From: Prevotella sp.
GTDB taxonomy: Bacteria; Bacteroidota; Bacteroidia; Bacteroidales; Bacteroidaceae
NCBI GenBank assembly: GCA_017477435.1
Contig: JAFUVV010000005.1
Coordinates: 1-38,130 of the forward strand
Length of the DNA: 38,130 nucleotides
Direction of reading: 5' to 3'
The notes under the pieces were generated by a model. The model searched no databases. It saw only the letters and a program-made list of their open reading frames with translations, and had not been told where the DNA came from. Shown piece after piece: positions 17,457-25,791 of the stretch; within the stretch, counting starts at the first letter, position 1; each line of letters begins with the position of its first letter. The position numbers and the translations under genes were made by a program.

Positions 17457-17503
17457 GCCGCATAACGGCACAAATGGCTGAGGAGACAAACTACGACGAC
17501 AAC

Positions 17504-17591
17504 AGTACATGGGCCTTGTACTCCGAGTACACGAACGTTGTACTAAGAGTACATGGGCCATGTACTGAGAGTACAAGAACCATGTACTACA
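17504..17591. repeat. Family A palindromic 22-bp array, copy 2 (4 units)
   Basis: Four 22-bp units start at 17504, 17526, 17548 and 17570. Unit 3 is the perfect 9+1+9 palindrome. Unit 2 keeps the outer AGTACA/TGTACT arms but has a different centre (CGAACGT). The array ends only 33 bp before the GTG start at 17625, so it must lie in the leader or overlap the promoter of the transporter gene. Confidence 0.9.
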
Positions 17592-17624
17592 GTCAAACGA
17601 ACAGACAAACGGATTAACATCACT

Positions 17625-18644
17625 GTGAAGTCACTCGAAAAGAAACCTTCCCACGACACCGGCGCCGCCATCCGGCACGAAAACAGGATAGTGCGGCTAC
17701 TGAAAGACTGGACCCTGCCCGCAGCAATGTCGGTAGGCACAGCGGGCTATCTCTTCTTTGCCAACGTGCCCGCCCTCGACGGCGTGGCGCGGAAGATGGG
17801 CCCGGTGATGGACGACATGGTGCCCGTGGTCATGTTCTTCATACTCCTGGTCACGTTCTGCAAAGTCGACTTCAACAAGATGCGCATCACGGGATGGCAC
17901 CTCTGGGTGGCGGCCTTCCAGACGATACTCGTCGGCATGATGACGCTGGCCATACTCCACTACCGCCTCACGGGCGAACCCCTCATCCTCTGCGAAGCAG
18001 TGCTCACGTGCATCGTGGCGCCATGTGCCGCAGCAGCACCGGTGGTGACGCAGAAGATAGGAGGCGACCTGGAGCAGATGACGACCTACACGTTTCTCTC
18101 CAACTTCATCACCGCCCTGCTCATCCCCATCTGCTTCCCCCTCATAGAAAAAGGGGCTCACATGACCTTCCTCCCCGCCTTCCTGCAAATACTGCGCGAG
18201 GTGTGCATCGTGCTCGTGCTGCCAATGCTGCTGGCCTACGTGATAAAACACCACATGAAACGCCTCCACCGCCGCATCATCGGCGTGAAAGACCTGTCGT
18301 ACTACCTCTGGGCCCTGTCGCTCGTAATCGTCACAGGAGCAACAGTGAAAAACATATGCAACGCCCAGACATCGGTAGCCTTCCTCCTCACAATCGCATT
18401 CTCGGGCATGGTGCTCTGCATAGTGCAGTTCGCCGTGGGCAGATACATCGGCCATTTCTTCGGACATACCCTCGAAGCAGGACAAGGACTCGGACAGAAA
18501 AACACCGCCTTCGCCATATGGATAACCTACACCTATCTAAACCCACTCTCCTCCGTCGGACCAGGATGCTACATACTCTGGCAGACGATCGTCAACTCAA
18601 CAGAGATATGGCAGGCAAGAAGGAAGAAAAAAGATGACGGGTGA
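17625..18644 (+). CDS. BASS-type (bile acid:sodium symporter family) transporter
   Basis: A 339-residue polytopic protein with about 9-10 helices. The segments APCAAAAPVVTQKIGG and GQGLGQKNTAFAIWITY resemble the two crossover regions of the bile acid:sodium symporter and arsenite-efflux superfamily. The start is taken as the GTG at 17625 (VKSLEKKPSHD). The longer reading from 17553 would translate the family A repeats and is rejected. The substrate cannot be inferred; members move organic anions with sodium or protons. Its position between GH127 and an epimerase suggests uptake of a sugar-derived acid or metabolite, which is weak inference. Confidence 0.75.
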   Translation: MKSLEKKPSHDTGAAIRHENRIVRLLKDWTLPAAMSVGTAGYLFFANVPALDGVARKMGPVMDDMVPVVMFFILLVTFCKVDFNKMRITGWHLWVAAFQTILVGMMTLAILHYRLTGEPLILCEAVLTCIVAPCAAAAPVVTQKIGGDLEQMTTYTFLSNFITALLIPICFPLIEKGAHMTFLPAFLQILREVCIVLVLPMLLAYVIKHHMKRLHRRIIGVKDLSYYLWALSLVIVTGATVKNICNAQTSVAFLLTIAFSGMVLCIVQFAVGRYIGHFFGHTLEAGQGLGQKNTAFAIWITYTYLNPLSSVGPGCYILWQTIVNSTEIWQARRKKKDDG

Positions 18645-18673
18645 TGGCCGATAGCTAATGAGTGATGGATGAA

Positions 18674-18702
18674 AGTCCTATGCCAGAGCCTACTATAGGA
18701 CT
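18674..18702. other. Perfect 8-bp hairpin between transporter and epimerase genes
   Basis: AGTCCTAT (18674-18681) pairs with ATAGGACT (18695-18702) around a 13-base loop. There is no T-run, so it is not a standard terminator. It may be an RNA stability hairpin or a protein site. Confidence 0.4.
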
Positions 18703-18821
18703 GTCAACTGATAGCCTTGAGCCCTAATCCAGCACCCAGCACCCATAATACACAATAAATTGACAAAAAGAAAGTTATATATATATAAACCCAAAACCAT
18801 AAACTTAAAATAATTATCACA

Positions 18822-19955
18822 ATGAAAAAAATCTTTTTAATGCTCGCAGTGGCAGGACTCTTTGCAGCCTGCCAGACAGAGAAGAAGGAAGGACTCTCGC
18901 AGGTGAACCAGAAGGACTTCCAGAGTGAAATCAACGGTAAGAAGGTAGACCTCTACACCCTGAAGAATGCCAACGGCATGGAGATGACAGTGACCAACTT
19001 CGGTGCTCACGTCGTAGAGCTCTTTGCACCCGACCGCGATGGTAAATTTGCCGACGTAGTACTCGGCCACGACAAGCTCGACGAGTATGTCAACTTCGCT
19101 GGCGAACGCTTCCTCGGTGCTACTATCGGACGCGTAGGCAACCGTATCGCCAACGGTAAATTCACACTCGACGGAGTGGAGTACACCCTCGACCAGAACA
19201 ACGGCACCAACTGCCTCCACGGCGGAAACAAATCGCTCGACATGGTGGTATGGGATGCCGTACAGGAAAACCCGCAGAAGCTCGTGCTCACCTATCACTC
19301 TCCAGACATGGAGTGCGGATTCCCAGGCAACCTCGACATCACGATGACATACGAACTGACCGACCAGAACGAGTTCGTTGTCACCCATGAGGCCACAACC
19401 GACAAGAAGACCCCAGTGAACCTGACCCACCACTCGTTCTTCAACCTTCACGGCAACTGCGAAGGCGACATCAACGACCATGTGCTCACACTCGCAGCTT
19501 CGAAGTTCACACCAATCGACAGCGTGATGATCCCAACAGGCGTACTGCAGGATGTTGAAGGCACACCTATGGACTTCCGCACACCGACCGCTATAGGCGA
19601 ACGCGTGGATGCCGACTTCGAACAGCTGAAACTGGCACGCGGATACGACCACAACTGGGTGCTCGACAAGGGACAGACCGCAGAACCAGAACTTGCAGCA
19701 ACAGTCTACGACCCCGTCAGCGGACGCGTGATGGAAGTGCTCACGACAGAACCAGGCATACAGTTCTATGGAGGAAACTTCATGGATGGAAGCAGCATAG
19801 GAAAGAAAGGGGTGAAGCACAACTTCCGTGCATCGCTCGCACTCGAGACTCAGCACTATCCCGACACTCCAAACCAGCCGAACTTCCCGACTATCAACCT
19901 CGAGCCAGGACAGAAGTATCACCACGTCTGCATCTATAAGTTCTCGGCTAAATAA
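18822..19955 (+). CDS. galM: Aldose 1-epimerase (mutarotase), lipoprotein
   Basis: A 377-residue protein with a lipoprotein signal (MKKIFLMLAVAGLFAAC, lipidated Cys about 17), so it should sit in the periplasm on a membrane. Family motifs: RVGNRIANGKFTLDG, NGTNCLHGG (first catalytic His), VNLTHHSFFNLHG (second His), GYDHNWVL, and TINLEPGQKYHH carrying the catalytic Glu. It interconverts alpha and beta anomers of aldoses. Export fits work on sugars freed outside the cytoplasm, such as arabinose from the GH127 upstream. A sequence like TTGACA-N17-TATATA precedes the gene, unlike the usual promoter of this genome. It is followed by two hairpins. Confidence 0.92.
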   Translation: MKKIFLMLAVAGLFAACQTEKKEGLSQVNQKDFQSEINGKKVDLYTLKNANGMEMTVTNFGAHVVELFAPDRDGKFADVVLGHDKLDEYVNFAGERFLGATIGRVGNRIANGKFTLDGVEYTLDQNNGTNCLHGGNKSLDMVVWDAVQENPQKLVLTYHSPDMECGFPGNLDITMTYELTDQNEFVVTHEATTDKKTPVNLTHHSFFNLHGNCEGDINDHVLTLAASKFTPIDSVMIPTGVLQDVEGTPMDFRTPTAIGERVDADFEQLKLARGYDHNWVLDKGQTAEPELAATVYDPVSGRVMEVLTTEPGIQFYGGNFMDGSSIGKKGVKHNFRASLALETQHYPDTPNQPNFPTINLEPGQKYHHVCIYKFSAK

Positions 19956-20008
19956 CAAACAACGGAAACGAAAACGATAACGTCAACGGAAAACGAAGAA
20001 CAATAGCG

Positions 20009-20037
20009 AAGTTCCCCTGAGAGAGATCAGGGGACTT
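20009..20037 (+). terminator. Hairpin after galM
   Basis: AAGTTCCCCTGA pairs with TCAGGGGACTT around GAGAGA. The stem is strong but the T-run is short. Probably part of a double terminator together with the next hairpin. Confidence 0.5.
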
Positions 20038-20046
20038 TACAAGAAC

Positions 20047-20088
20047 AAAAACTCCCCGCATGACCATCAGTATCATGCGGGGAGTTTT
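20047..20088. terminator. Bidirectional terminator between galM and uxaC
   Basis: AAAACTCCCCGCATGA pairs perfectly with TCATGCGGGGAGTTTT. There is a T-run on both strands, so it can stop galM (plus) and the uronate operon (minus). A Bacteroidota-style ATTATGAATTATGAATTA microrepeat follows at 20095-20125. Confidence 0.8.
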
Positions 20089-20125
20089 ATCTATTATGCA
20101 TTATGAATTATGAATTACGCATTAT

Positions 20126-21529
20126 CTAAAAGCCAAAGTATCGCTTCGCGTTATAGTAAGAAATGTCTTTTACCATCTGCTCCACCCGTGGCATCTCCGA
20201 CGATGGTATCTCGCCGTTCTCCACGTCGCGGCCAATGAGATTGCACAGTATCCTACGGAAATACTCATGCCGCGGATAGGAGAGGAACGACCGCGAGTCG
20301 GTGAGCATACCCACAAATCGCGAGAGCAACCCAAGCAGCGACAGAGTGTTCAACTGTCGCTCGATGCCGTCCTTCTGATCGAGGAACCACCATCCGGAGC
20401 CCCACTGCATCTTACCAGGCACGCTGCCATCCTGGAAGTTGCCTATCATCGTGGCAACCATAGCGTTGTCGCGAGGATTGAGATTGTAGATGATGGTCTT
20501 CGTGAGTCTTCCCTCAGAACTGAGTCGGTCGAAGAATCGTGCCATATCGCGGGCACAGTTCAGGTCGTCCATTGAGTCGAACCCAGCATCAGGTCCCAGC
20601 TTTGCAAACATGAGCGAGTTGTTGTTGCGCAGCGGACCATAGTGGAACTGCTGCACCCATCCTGTCTCGGCATCCATCACGGCAAACTCGTGAAGCATTG
20701 CCGAGCGAAATCTCGACAGCTCTTCGCCGTCGGGTTGATGGCCAGTCATCACTCTGTCGAAGATATTTTCTATCTCCCCCGCCGTATATTCATCGGCATA
20801 GAAGCGGTCCATGCCATGGTCGGAGACGACACATCCCTGCTGGGCGAAGAACTCATGCCGACGGCGGAGCGCCGTCATCAAGTCGTCGAAGGACGTGATA
20901 TCCACATCGGCTGCCTCGGCAAGACGTAAGATGTATTTCTTATATGACTCGGGATTTTCAATCTGCATCGCCTTGTCGGGTCGCCATGCAGGAAGGACTT
21001 TTATTTCAAAACCGCTCTCTCGTGTCTGCTTGTGGTACTCGAGCGAGTCGGCAGGGTCGTCGGTGGTGCACACTACTTCCACACCATAGTGACGCATCAA
21101 GCCCCGGGCAGAGAAGTCGGGCCTACTGATAATCTCGTTGCACTCATCGAATATGTCGCGTGCTGTGTGCGAGTTCAGTACTTTGTCAATACCGAAGGCC
21201 GTCTTCAGTTCGAGGTGTGTCCAGTGATAGAGCGGATTGCGGAAGGCATACTCGATGGTCTCTGCCCACTTCTGGAACTTCTCCCAGTCTGAGGCATCGC
21301 CGGTGATATAACGCTCATCTACGCCGTTTGTCCTCATCGCACGCCACTTATAGTGGTCGCCACCAAGCCACAGCTCGGTTATAGAACGGAAGCGATGGTC
21401 CTCAGCCACCTCCTTTGGACTGAGATGACAATGATAGTCTATTATCGGCAACGATGCTGCGCAGTCGTGATAGAGATGGGCAGCCGTAGCGTTGGTAAGA
21501 AGGAAATCCTTATCGAGAAACTGTTTCAT
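20126..21529 (-). CDS. uxaC: Glucuronate (uronate) isomerase
   Basis: A 467-residue protein (E. coli UxaC has 470). It converts D-glucuronate to D-fructuronate, and D-galacturonate to D-tagaturonate, in the cytoplasm. The amidohydrolase-fold metal site is visible as IIDYHCHLSP (HxH) near residue 30; NPLYHWTHLELKTAFGI and CTTDDPADSLEYH are family signatures. The start at 21529 ([13 protein letters not shown]) shares one base with the kdgA stop (TGATG), which indicates coupling, and is preferred to the longer reading to 21571. It is the last gene of the five-gene operon, before a strong bidirectional terminator. Confidence 0.95.
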   Translation of the reverse strand: MKQFLDKDFLLTNATAAHLYHDCAASLPIIDYHCHLSPKEVAEDHRFRSITELWLGGDHYKWRAMRTNGVDERYITGDASDWEKFQKWAETIEYAFRNPLYHWTHLELKTAFGIDKVLNSHTARDIFDECNEIISRPDFSARGLMRHYGVEVVCTTDDPADSLEYHKQTRESGFEIKVLPAWRPDKAMQIENPESYKKYILRLAEAADVDITSFDDLMTALRRRHEFFAQQGCVVSDHGMDRFYADEYTAGEIENIFDRVMTGHQPDGEELSRFRSAMLHEFAVMDAETGWVQQFHYGPLRNNNSLMFAKLGPDAGFDSMDDLNCARDMARFFDRLSSEGRLTKTIIYNLNPRDNAMVATMIGNFQDGSVPGKMQWGSGWWFLDQKDGIERQLNTLSLLGLLSRFVGMLTDSRSFLSYPRHEYFRRILCNLIGRDVENGEIPSSEMPRVEQMVKDISYYNAKRYFGF

Positions 21530-22197
21530 CATCTGCTGATTCTGCTGATTATTTCCAACGACTGCCGGCACATGTCGGTGACGTACTGCCAGTCTTCGTC
21601 GGCCACCTTATCTTTCGGGAACAGCTTCGAGCCCATTCCGACGCAGAAGGCGCCTGCCTTCATCCATGCCGTGAGGTTCTCCTCGGTAGGCTCCACGCCT
21701 CCGGTGACCATTATTCTCGACCATGGCATCGGAGCCATCAGCCCCTTTACGAACTTCGGGCCGAGCACATCGCCTGGGAATACCTTCACAAGATCACACC
21801 CCAACTCTTGTGCCTGTCCCACTTCGGTCACGCTTCCGCAGCCAGGAGTGTATGGTACTCCGCGCCGGTTGCACACCTTTGCGACGTCGCTGTTCAGTAG
21901 TGGTCCCACCACAAAGCATGCTCCCATCTGTATGTAGAGCACTGCCGTGGGGGCATCGACCACCGAACCGACGCCCAATGCAAGTTCTGGGCATTCTTTC
22001 TCGGCAAACCGTATCAGTTCTCTGAACACCTCGTGGGCCATGTCGCCACGGTTGGTGAATTCGAATGCCCGCACTCCTCCGTCGTAGCAAGCCTTCACAA
22101 CGGCACAGGCTACCGACGCATCTTTGTGATAAAACACAGGCACCATACGCGTCTGTGCTATCTTTGTCATCACGGCAAGTTTGTCAAATCTACTCAT
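21529..22197 (-). CDS. kdgA: KDPG (2-dehydro-3-deoxy-phosphogluconate) aldolase
   Basis: A 222-residue class I aldolase of the Eda/KdgA family. The Schiff-base lysine is K138 in [14 protein letters not shown], and the E46/R50 pair in [11 protein letters not shown] matches the catalytic Glu and the Arg of the E. coli enzyme. It splits KDPG into pyruvate and glyceraldehyde-3-phosphate, the last step of the uronate route. It overlaps uxuA by eight bases and uxaC by one, so the operon is tightly coupled. It could be called eda; the choice of symbol is convention. Confidence 0.93.
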   Translation of the reverse strand: MSRFDKLAVMTKIAQTRMVPVFYHKDASVACAVVKACYDGGVRAFEFTNRGDMAHEVFRELIRFAEKECPELALGVGSVVDAPTAVLYIQMGACFVVGPLLNSDVAKVCNRRGVPYTPGCGSVTEVGQAQELGCDLVKVFPGDVLGPKFVKGLMAPMPWSRIMVTGGVEPTEENLTAWMKAGAFCVGMGSKLFPKDKVADEDWQYVTDMCRQSLEIISRISR

Positions 22198-23368
22198 ATA
22201 GTGTCTTTGTTATACCCATCTCAAGTCCGCGGAGCTCTGCCAGTCCGCGCAGGCGGCCGATGCAAGAATAGCCCGGATTGGTCTTCTTCTTGAGGTCGTC
22301 GATCATCTGATGCCCATGGTCGGGACGCATCACGATGCCTTCGCCGCGCTTCTGCTGTATTTCGACGAATGCCTTCATCACCTCATACATGTCGACATCG
22401 CCCTCCAGATGGTAGGCTTCATAGAAGTTTCCTTCCTCATCGCGCTTTGTAGAGCGCAGGTGTACAAAGTGGATTCTGTCGGCAAAGCGTCGCATCATGT
22501 CGGCACAGTCGTTATCGGCACTCACGCCGAGCGACCCTGTGCAGAGGCACAGTCCGTTGGCCATGCTCGGCACGGCATCGATGAGGCGCTGGAAGTCTTG
22601 GGCATTGCTCATGATGCGTGGCAGTCCGAGTATCGACATCGGTGGGTCGTCGGGATGTATCACGAGCTTCACGCCAGCCTCTTCTGCTGCGGGACACACC
22701 TCGCGGAGGAAGTATATCAGATTCTCACGCAGTTTCTCGGCTGAGATATCTTTATATATGTCGAGCTCATGCTGGAACTGCTCGAGCGTGAAGCTCTCTT
22801 CTGAGCCTGGCAGCCCGGCAATCATATTTCTCACGAGCGTGTGCTTCTCCTCGTCGGTCATGCCTTCGAATCTCTTGCGGGCGCGCTCTTTCTCTTCGTC
22901 GCTGTAGTCGTTTTCTGCTCCGGGACGCTTTAGTATGAACAGGTCGAAGGCCACGAAGGCAGCGCGTTCGAAGCGCAGTGCGCGCGAGCCGTCGGGCATG
23001 AGATATGCCAGATCGGTGCGTGTCCAGTCGAGCACAGGCATGAAGTTGTAGGTCACGACCGTTATGCCACACCGTCCCAGGTTGCGCAGCGACTCCTTGT
23101 AGTTGTCTATATACCGCTGGAAGTCGCCCTCTTGCGTCTTTATGTGCTCATGCACCGGCACGCTTTCCACGGCGCTCCATGTGAGTCCGGCACGCTCGAT
23201 TTCTTCCTTGCGGCGCATGATTTCTTCCACTGTCCACACCTCTCCATTTGGGATGTGGTGAAGGGCTGTGACTACTCCTGTGCAGCCAGCCTGACGTATG
23301 TCGCTCAGGCTGACGGGGTCGTTAGGCCCATACCAGCGAAACGACTGTATTGATAGCATTTTGCTCAT
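22190..23368 (-). CDS. uxuA: Mannonate dehydratase
   Basis: A 392-residue protein, the normal length for UxuA. It removes water from D-mannonate to give 2-keto-3-deoxygluconate, using Mn2+ or Fe2+ in a TIM barrel. Visible signatures: [20 protein letters not shown] at the start, [36 protein letters not shown] and the metal-binding RPDHGHQM. The start overlaps the preceding SDR stop (ATGA). The neighbours supply its substrate (the reductase) and use its product (kdgK, kdgA). Confidence 0.95.
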   Translation of the reverse strand: MSKMLSIQSFRWYGPNDPVSLSDIRQAGCTGVVTALHHIPNGEVWTVEEIMRRKEEIERAGLTWSAVESVPVHEHIKTQEGDFQRYIDNYKESLRNLGRCGITVVTYNFMPVLDWTRTDLAYLMPDGSRALRFERAAFVAFDLFILKRPGAENDYSDEEKERARKRFEGMTDEEKHTLVRNMIAGLPGSEESFTLEQFQHELDIYKDISAEKLRENLIYFLREVCPAAEEAGVKLVIHPDDPPMSILGLPRIMSNAQDFQRLIDAVPSMANGLCLCTGSLGVSADNDCADMMRRFADRIHFVHLRSTKRDEEGNFYEAYHLEGDVDMYEVMKAFVEIQQKRGEGIVMRPDHGHQMIDDLKKKTNPGYSCIGRLRGLAELRGLEMGITKTLYE

Positions 23369-24177
23369 ATAGAATATACATTAAATCCTCCGTCAACCAC
23401 GGCCACTGTACCTGTGACGAACTGCGCTGCATCGCTGATCAGGTAGTGTATCGTGCCGCATAGTTCTTCTGGCTGTCCCATGCGTCCCATCGGCGTCTGC
23501 TGGATGATATGCTCGCCGCGTGGCGTCCACGTGCCGTCGGGATTGGTGAGCAACGTGCGGTTCTGGTTTGTCAGGAAGAATCCTGGAGCAATGGCGTTTA
23601 CGCGGATGTTGGGACTGAACTTTGTAGCCACCTCCGTTGCCATGTATGCCGTGAAATTGCTCACGCCGGCCTTTGCCACGCCGTATCCTGCCACTCGTGT
23701 GAGCGGACGGAAGGCCGACATCGACGAGAAGTTGACTATTGCGCCTTTGCCTGCTTCCACCATCGGGCGCAGGAACACCTGCGTGGGCAGCACCGTGCCG
23801 ACGAGGTTGAGGTTCAGCACTTTCTCGAATGCCTCTGGACTGAGGTCGAAGAACGTTGCATCGGGAGCTATCGTCGCGCCGGGCATATTGCCTCCGGCAG
23901 CGTTGAGGAGCACGTCGATGCGGCCGTAGCGGGCCATGATGTCCTCCAGATTCTTCTCCAGCACGTCCTTGTTGAGCACGTCGGTGATGAGGAACATTGC
24001 GTCGCCGCCCATGTCTTCTATTTCTTTCACTCGCTCCTGACCCTCCTCCTCGCGGCGGTCGAGAAGCACTATCTTTGCACCCTGCTGGGCCAGATACTTT
24101 GAAATGGCATGTCCCAGAATGCCAGTACCGCCTGTGATCACCACAACGCGGTCGCGAATATCGAAAAGGTTATTCAT
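23365..24177 (-). CDS. SDR-type D-mannonate oxidoreductase (fructuronate reductase)
   Basis: A 270-residue short-chain dehydrogenase. The cofactor loop is [19 protein letters not shown], then NAAGG, the catalytic Ser in NFSSMSAF, and the YxxxK pair in [10 protein letters not shown]. It is not the long-chain UxuB family, but it sits between kdgK and uxuA at the step where fructuronate must be reduced to mannonate, and SDR proteins fill that role in many Bacteroidota. This functional call therefore rests on context. A gluconate-5-dehydrogenase-like activity is the alternative. The start at 24177 ([13 protein letters not shown]) is chosen as the usual SDR N-terminus. Confidence 0.85.
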   Translation of the reverse strand: MNNLFDIRDRVVVITGGTGILGHAISKYLAQQGAKIVLLDRREEEGQERVKEIEDMGGDAMFLITDVLNKDVLEKNLEDIMARYGRIDVLLNAAGGNMPGATIAPDATFFDLSPEAFEKVLNLNLVGTVLPTQVFLRPMVEAGKGAIVNFSSMSAFRPLTRVAGYGVAKAGVSNFTAYMATEVATKFSPNIRVNAIAPGFFLTNQNRTLLTNPDGTWTPRGEHIIQQTPMGRMGQPEELCGTIHYLISDAAQFVTGTVAVVDGGFNVYSI

Positions 24178-24279
24178 AGTTCTTAATGCGTAATTAAGAG
24201 ACAAAAGGCAAGAGATTTGCTTTTTTACTGCAAAACATGTCTCACTCTTCGTTAATTTGTTAATTTGTCAACTTGTTTT

Positions 24280-25305
24280 TCACCTTTGCACTCTTCCCGA
24301 TCCGTCGCCTCCGGCAAGCGCTTCCACCTCGGCAGTGCTCACCATGTTCACGTCGCCCGGAATCGTATGCTTCAGCGCCGATGCTGCCACGGCAAACTCC
24401 AGCGCTTCGCCCTGCGTCGGCTTTGTGAGCAGGCCGTGGATGAGTCCAGCAGCAAACGCGTCGCCGCCGCCCACACGGTCCACAATCGGCTCTATGTCGT
24501 AGCGCCGCGAGGTGTAGAACTCGTGGCCGTTGTATATCATTGCCTTCCATCCGTTGTGCGATGCCGAGAACGACTCGCGCAGCGTGCTGGCCACATATCT
24601 GAATCCAAACTCGCGGGCCATCTGCTCGAAAATCACCTTATACCCCTCGGCGTCGGTCTTGCCGTGGGTCACGTCGGCCTCGGGCTTGAACCCCAGACAG
24701 AGCTCAGCATCCTCCTCGTTGCCGATGCACACGTCGACATATTCCATCAGCGGCCGCATCACGCTCTGCGCCTTCTCCGGCGTCCAGAGCTTCTTGCGGA
24801 AGTTGAGGTCGCACGACACGGTGGCGCCTGCCTTCTTCGCAGCCTTGCATGCAAGACCGATGAGCACGGCAGCACGGTCGCTAATCGCCGGTGTGATGCC
24901 CGTCCAGTGGAACCACCGCGCACCAGACATGATACGGTCGAAATCGAAATCCCCTGCCTCGGCCTCGGCTATTGCCGACCCGGCACGGTCGTATATCACC
25001 TTGCTCGGACGCATCGCCGAACCTGTCTCGGCGAAGTAGATGCCCACGCGGCGGCCGCCACGCACGATCATCGACGTGTCCACACCATACCGGCGCAGAG
25101 AGTTCACAGCTCCCTGTCCAATCTCATTATCAGGCAGTTTCGTCACGTAGGCCACCGAGTGACCATAATTGGCCAGACTCACAGCCACGTTTGCCTCACC
25201 GCCACCATAGACGGCATCCAGCACCTCAGCCTGCACAAAACGCTGACAACCCTGAGGCGACAAACGAAGCATAATCTCCCCGAAAGTTACTATACGATTT
25301 TTCAT
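24280..25305 (-). CDS. kdgK: 2-dehydro-3-deoxygluconokinase (PfkB family)
   Basis: A 341-residue ribokinase-like enzyme: an N-terminal FGEIMLRLSPQG start, a GGGEANVAVSLANYG substrate lid, and the PfkB signature DRVGGGDAFAAGLIHG with the catalytic Asp. It phosphorylates 2-keto-3-deoxygluconate to KDPG using ATP. First gene of the uronate operon; a -7 element and a dyad lie directly upstream, so it carries the operon's regulatory region. About 100 bases separate it from the SDR gene, a looser junction than the overlaps further on. Specificity for KDG is inferred from the operon. Confidence 0.92.
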   Translation of the reverse strand: MKNRIVTFGEIMLRLSPQGCQRFVQAEVLDAVYGGGEANVAVSLANYGHSVAYVTKLPDNEIGQGAVNSLRRYGVDTSMIVRGGRRVGIYFAETGSAMRPSKVIYDRAGSAIAEAEAGDFDFDRIMSGARWFHWTGITPAISDRAAVLIGLACKAAKKAGATVSCDLNFRKKLWTPEKAQSVMRPLMEYVDVCIGNEEDAELCLGFKPEADVTHGKTDAEGYKVIFEQMAREFGFRYVASTLRESFSASHNGWKAMIYNGHEFYTSRRYDIEPIVDRVGGGDAFAAGLIHGLLTKPTQGEALEFAVAASALKHTIPGDVNMVSTAEVEALAGGDGSGRVQR

Positions 25306-25324
25306 TGCTTTTGTCTTTCAGTTT

Positions 25325-25339
25325 GTTACAAACAGTAAC
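25325..25339 (-). promoter_or_regulatory. Candidate operator in the kdgK leader
   Basis: GTTACAAACAGTAAC is a 5-bp inverted repeat around a five-base centre, overlapped by GTTTG-TTA-CAAAC. It lies between the -7 element and the start codon of kdgK, a good position for a repressor acting on the uronate operon. No regulator gene is nearby. Confidence 0.4.
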
Positions 25340-25344
25340 CAAAA

Positions 25345-25353
25345 GCAAAGTTA
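25345..25353 (-). promoter_or_regulatory. Promoter -7 element of the uronate operon
   Basis: TAACTTTGC on the minus strand, about 40 bases before the kdgK ATG. The -33 region is AT-rich without a clear TTTG at 19-21 bases. Confidence 0.55.
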
Positions 25354-25497
25354 ATTCTTTTTTTTAATAATAAAAAAGAAAAAGTCAAAAAATTGTGCTC
25401 GCAAACAAAACAAATCCACTGCCGACACACAAAAAGCACAGCCGCCCGTCGCCGCCACACGTTCTTGTCATTTTCACCATAATTTAAACCTGTCGGC
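25354..25497. other. Intergenic region upstream of the kdgK promoter
   Basis: An A/T-rich tract (25354-25400), then GC-rich unremarkable sequence up to the family B array. I see no gene here. The gap between kdgK and dxr is 486 bases in all and also contains the array and a final stretch (25630-25791) with a CCTGCA/TGCAGG hairpin near 25735-25757 that could end the dxr transcript. Confidence 0.5.
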
Positions 25498-25629
25498 AGT
25501 ATCAAGCCCAGATACTGGCAGTATCAAAGCCGGATAGCGATGGTATCAAGCCCAGATACTGGCAGTATCAAAGCCAGATACCAACACCATCAAAGCCAGA
25601 CAGCGATACTATCTAGCCCAGATACTGCA
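25498..25629. repeat. Family B palindromic 22-bp array, copy 2 (6 units)
   Basis: Six 22-bp units start at 25498, 25520, 25542, 25564, 25586 and 25608, with the same consensus AGTATC-N7-GATACT-NNN as the array at 12971. Units 4-6 are more degenerate. It lies upstream of the kdgK promoter and downstream of the dxr stop. Confidence 0.9.
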
Positions 25630-25791
25630 GGCGAAGGAAACAATCTGCCTGTCTGTGCCATTCAGTACATGGCACAGAACGCATTTGGTCTCTCGCAAGA
25701 GAAACGTAAGGAATATGGGCTAGATATTATCCATGCCTGCATTCTTTGTTATGCAGGGCTAGGTTCGGATGGTTCGAAAACTGAAAAGAAC

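Noticed and set aside
16359-17576. 405-codon antisense ORF over GH127 starting in array A2
   Set aside because: Begins inside the repeats and mirrors a well-supported gene.
17553-17624. Upstream ATG start for the transporter gene
   Set aside because: It would translate the family A repeat units; the GTG at 17625 gives a normal family N-terminus.
18837-19958. 373-codon antisense ORF over galM
   Set aside because: galM has all catalytic motifs and a signal peptide; the antisense frame has none.
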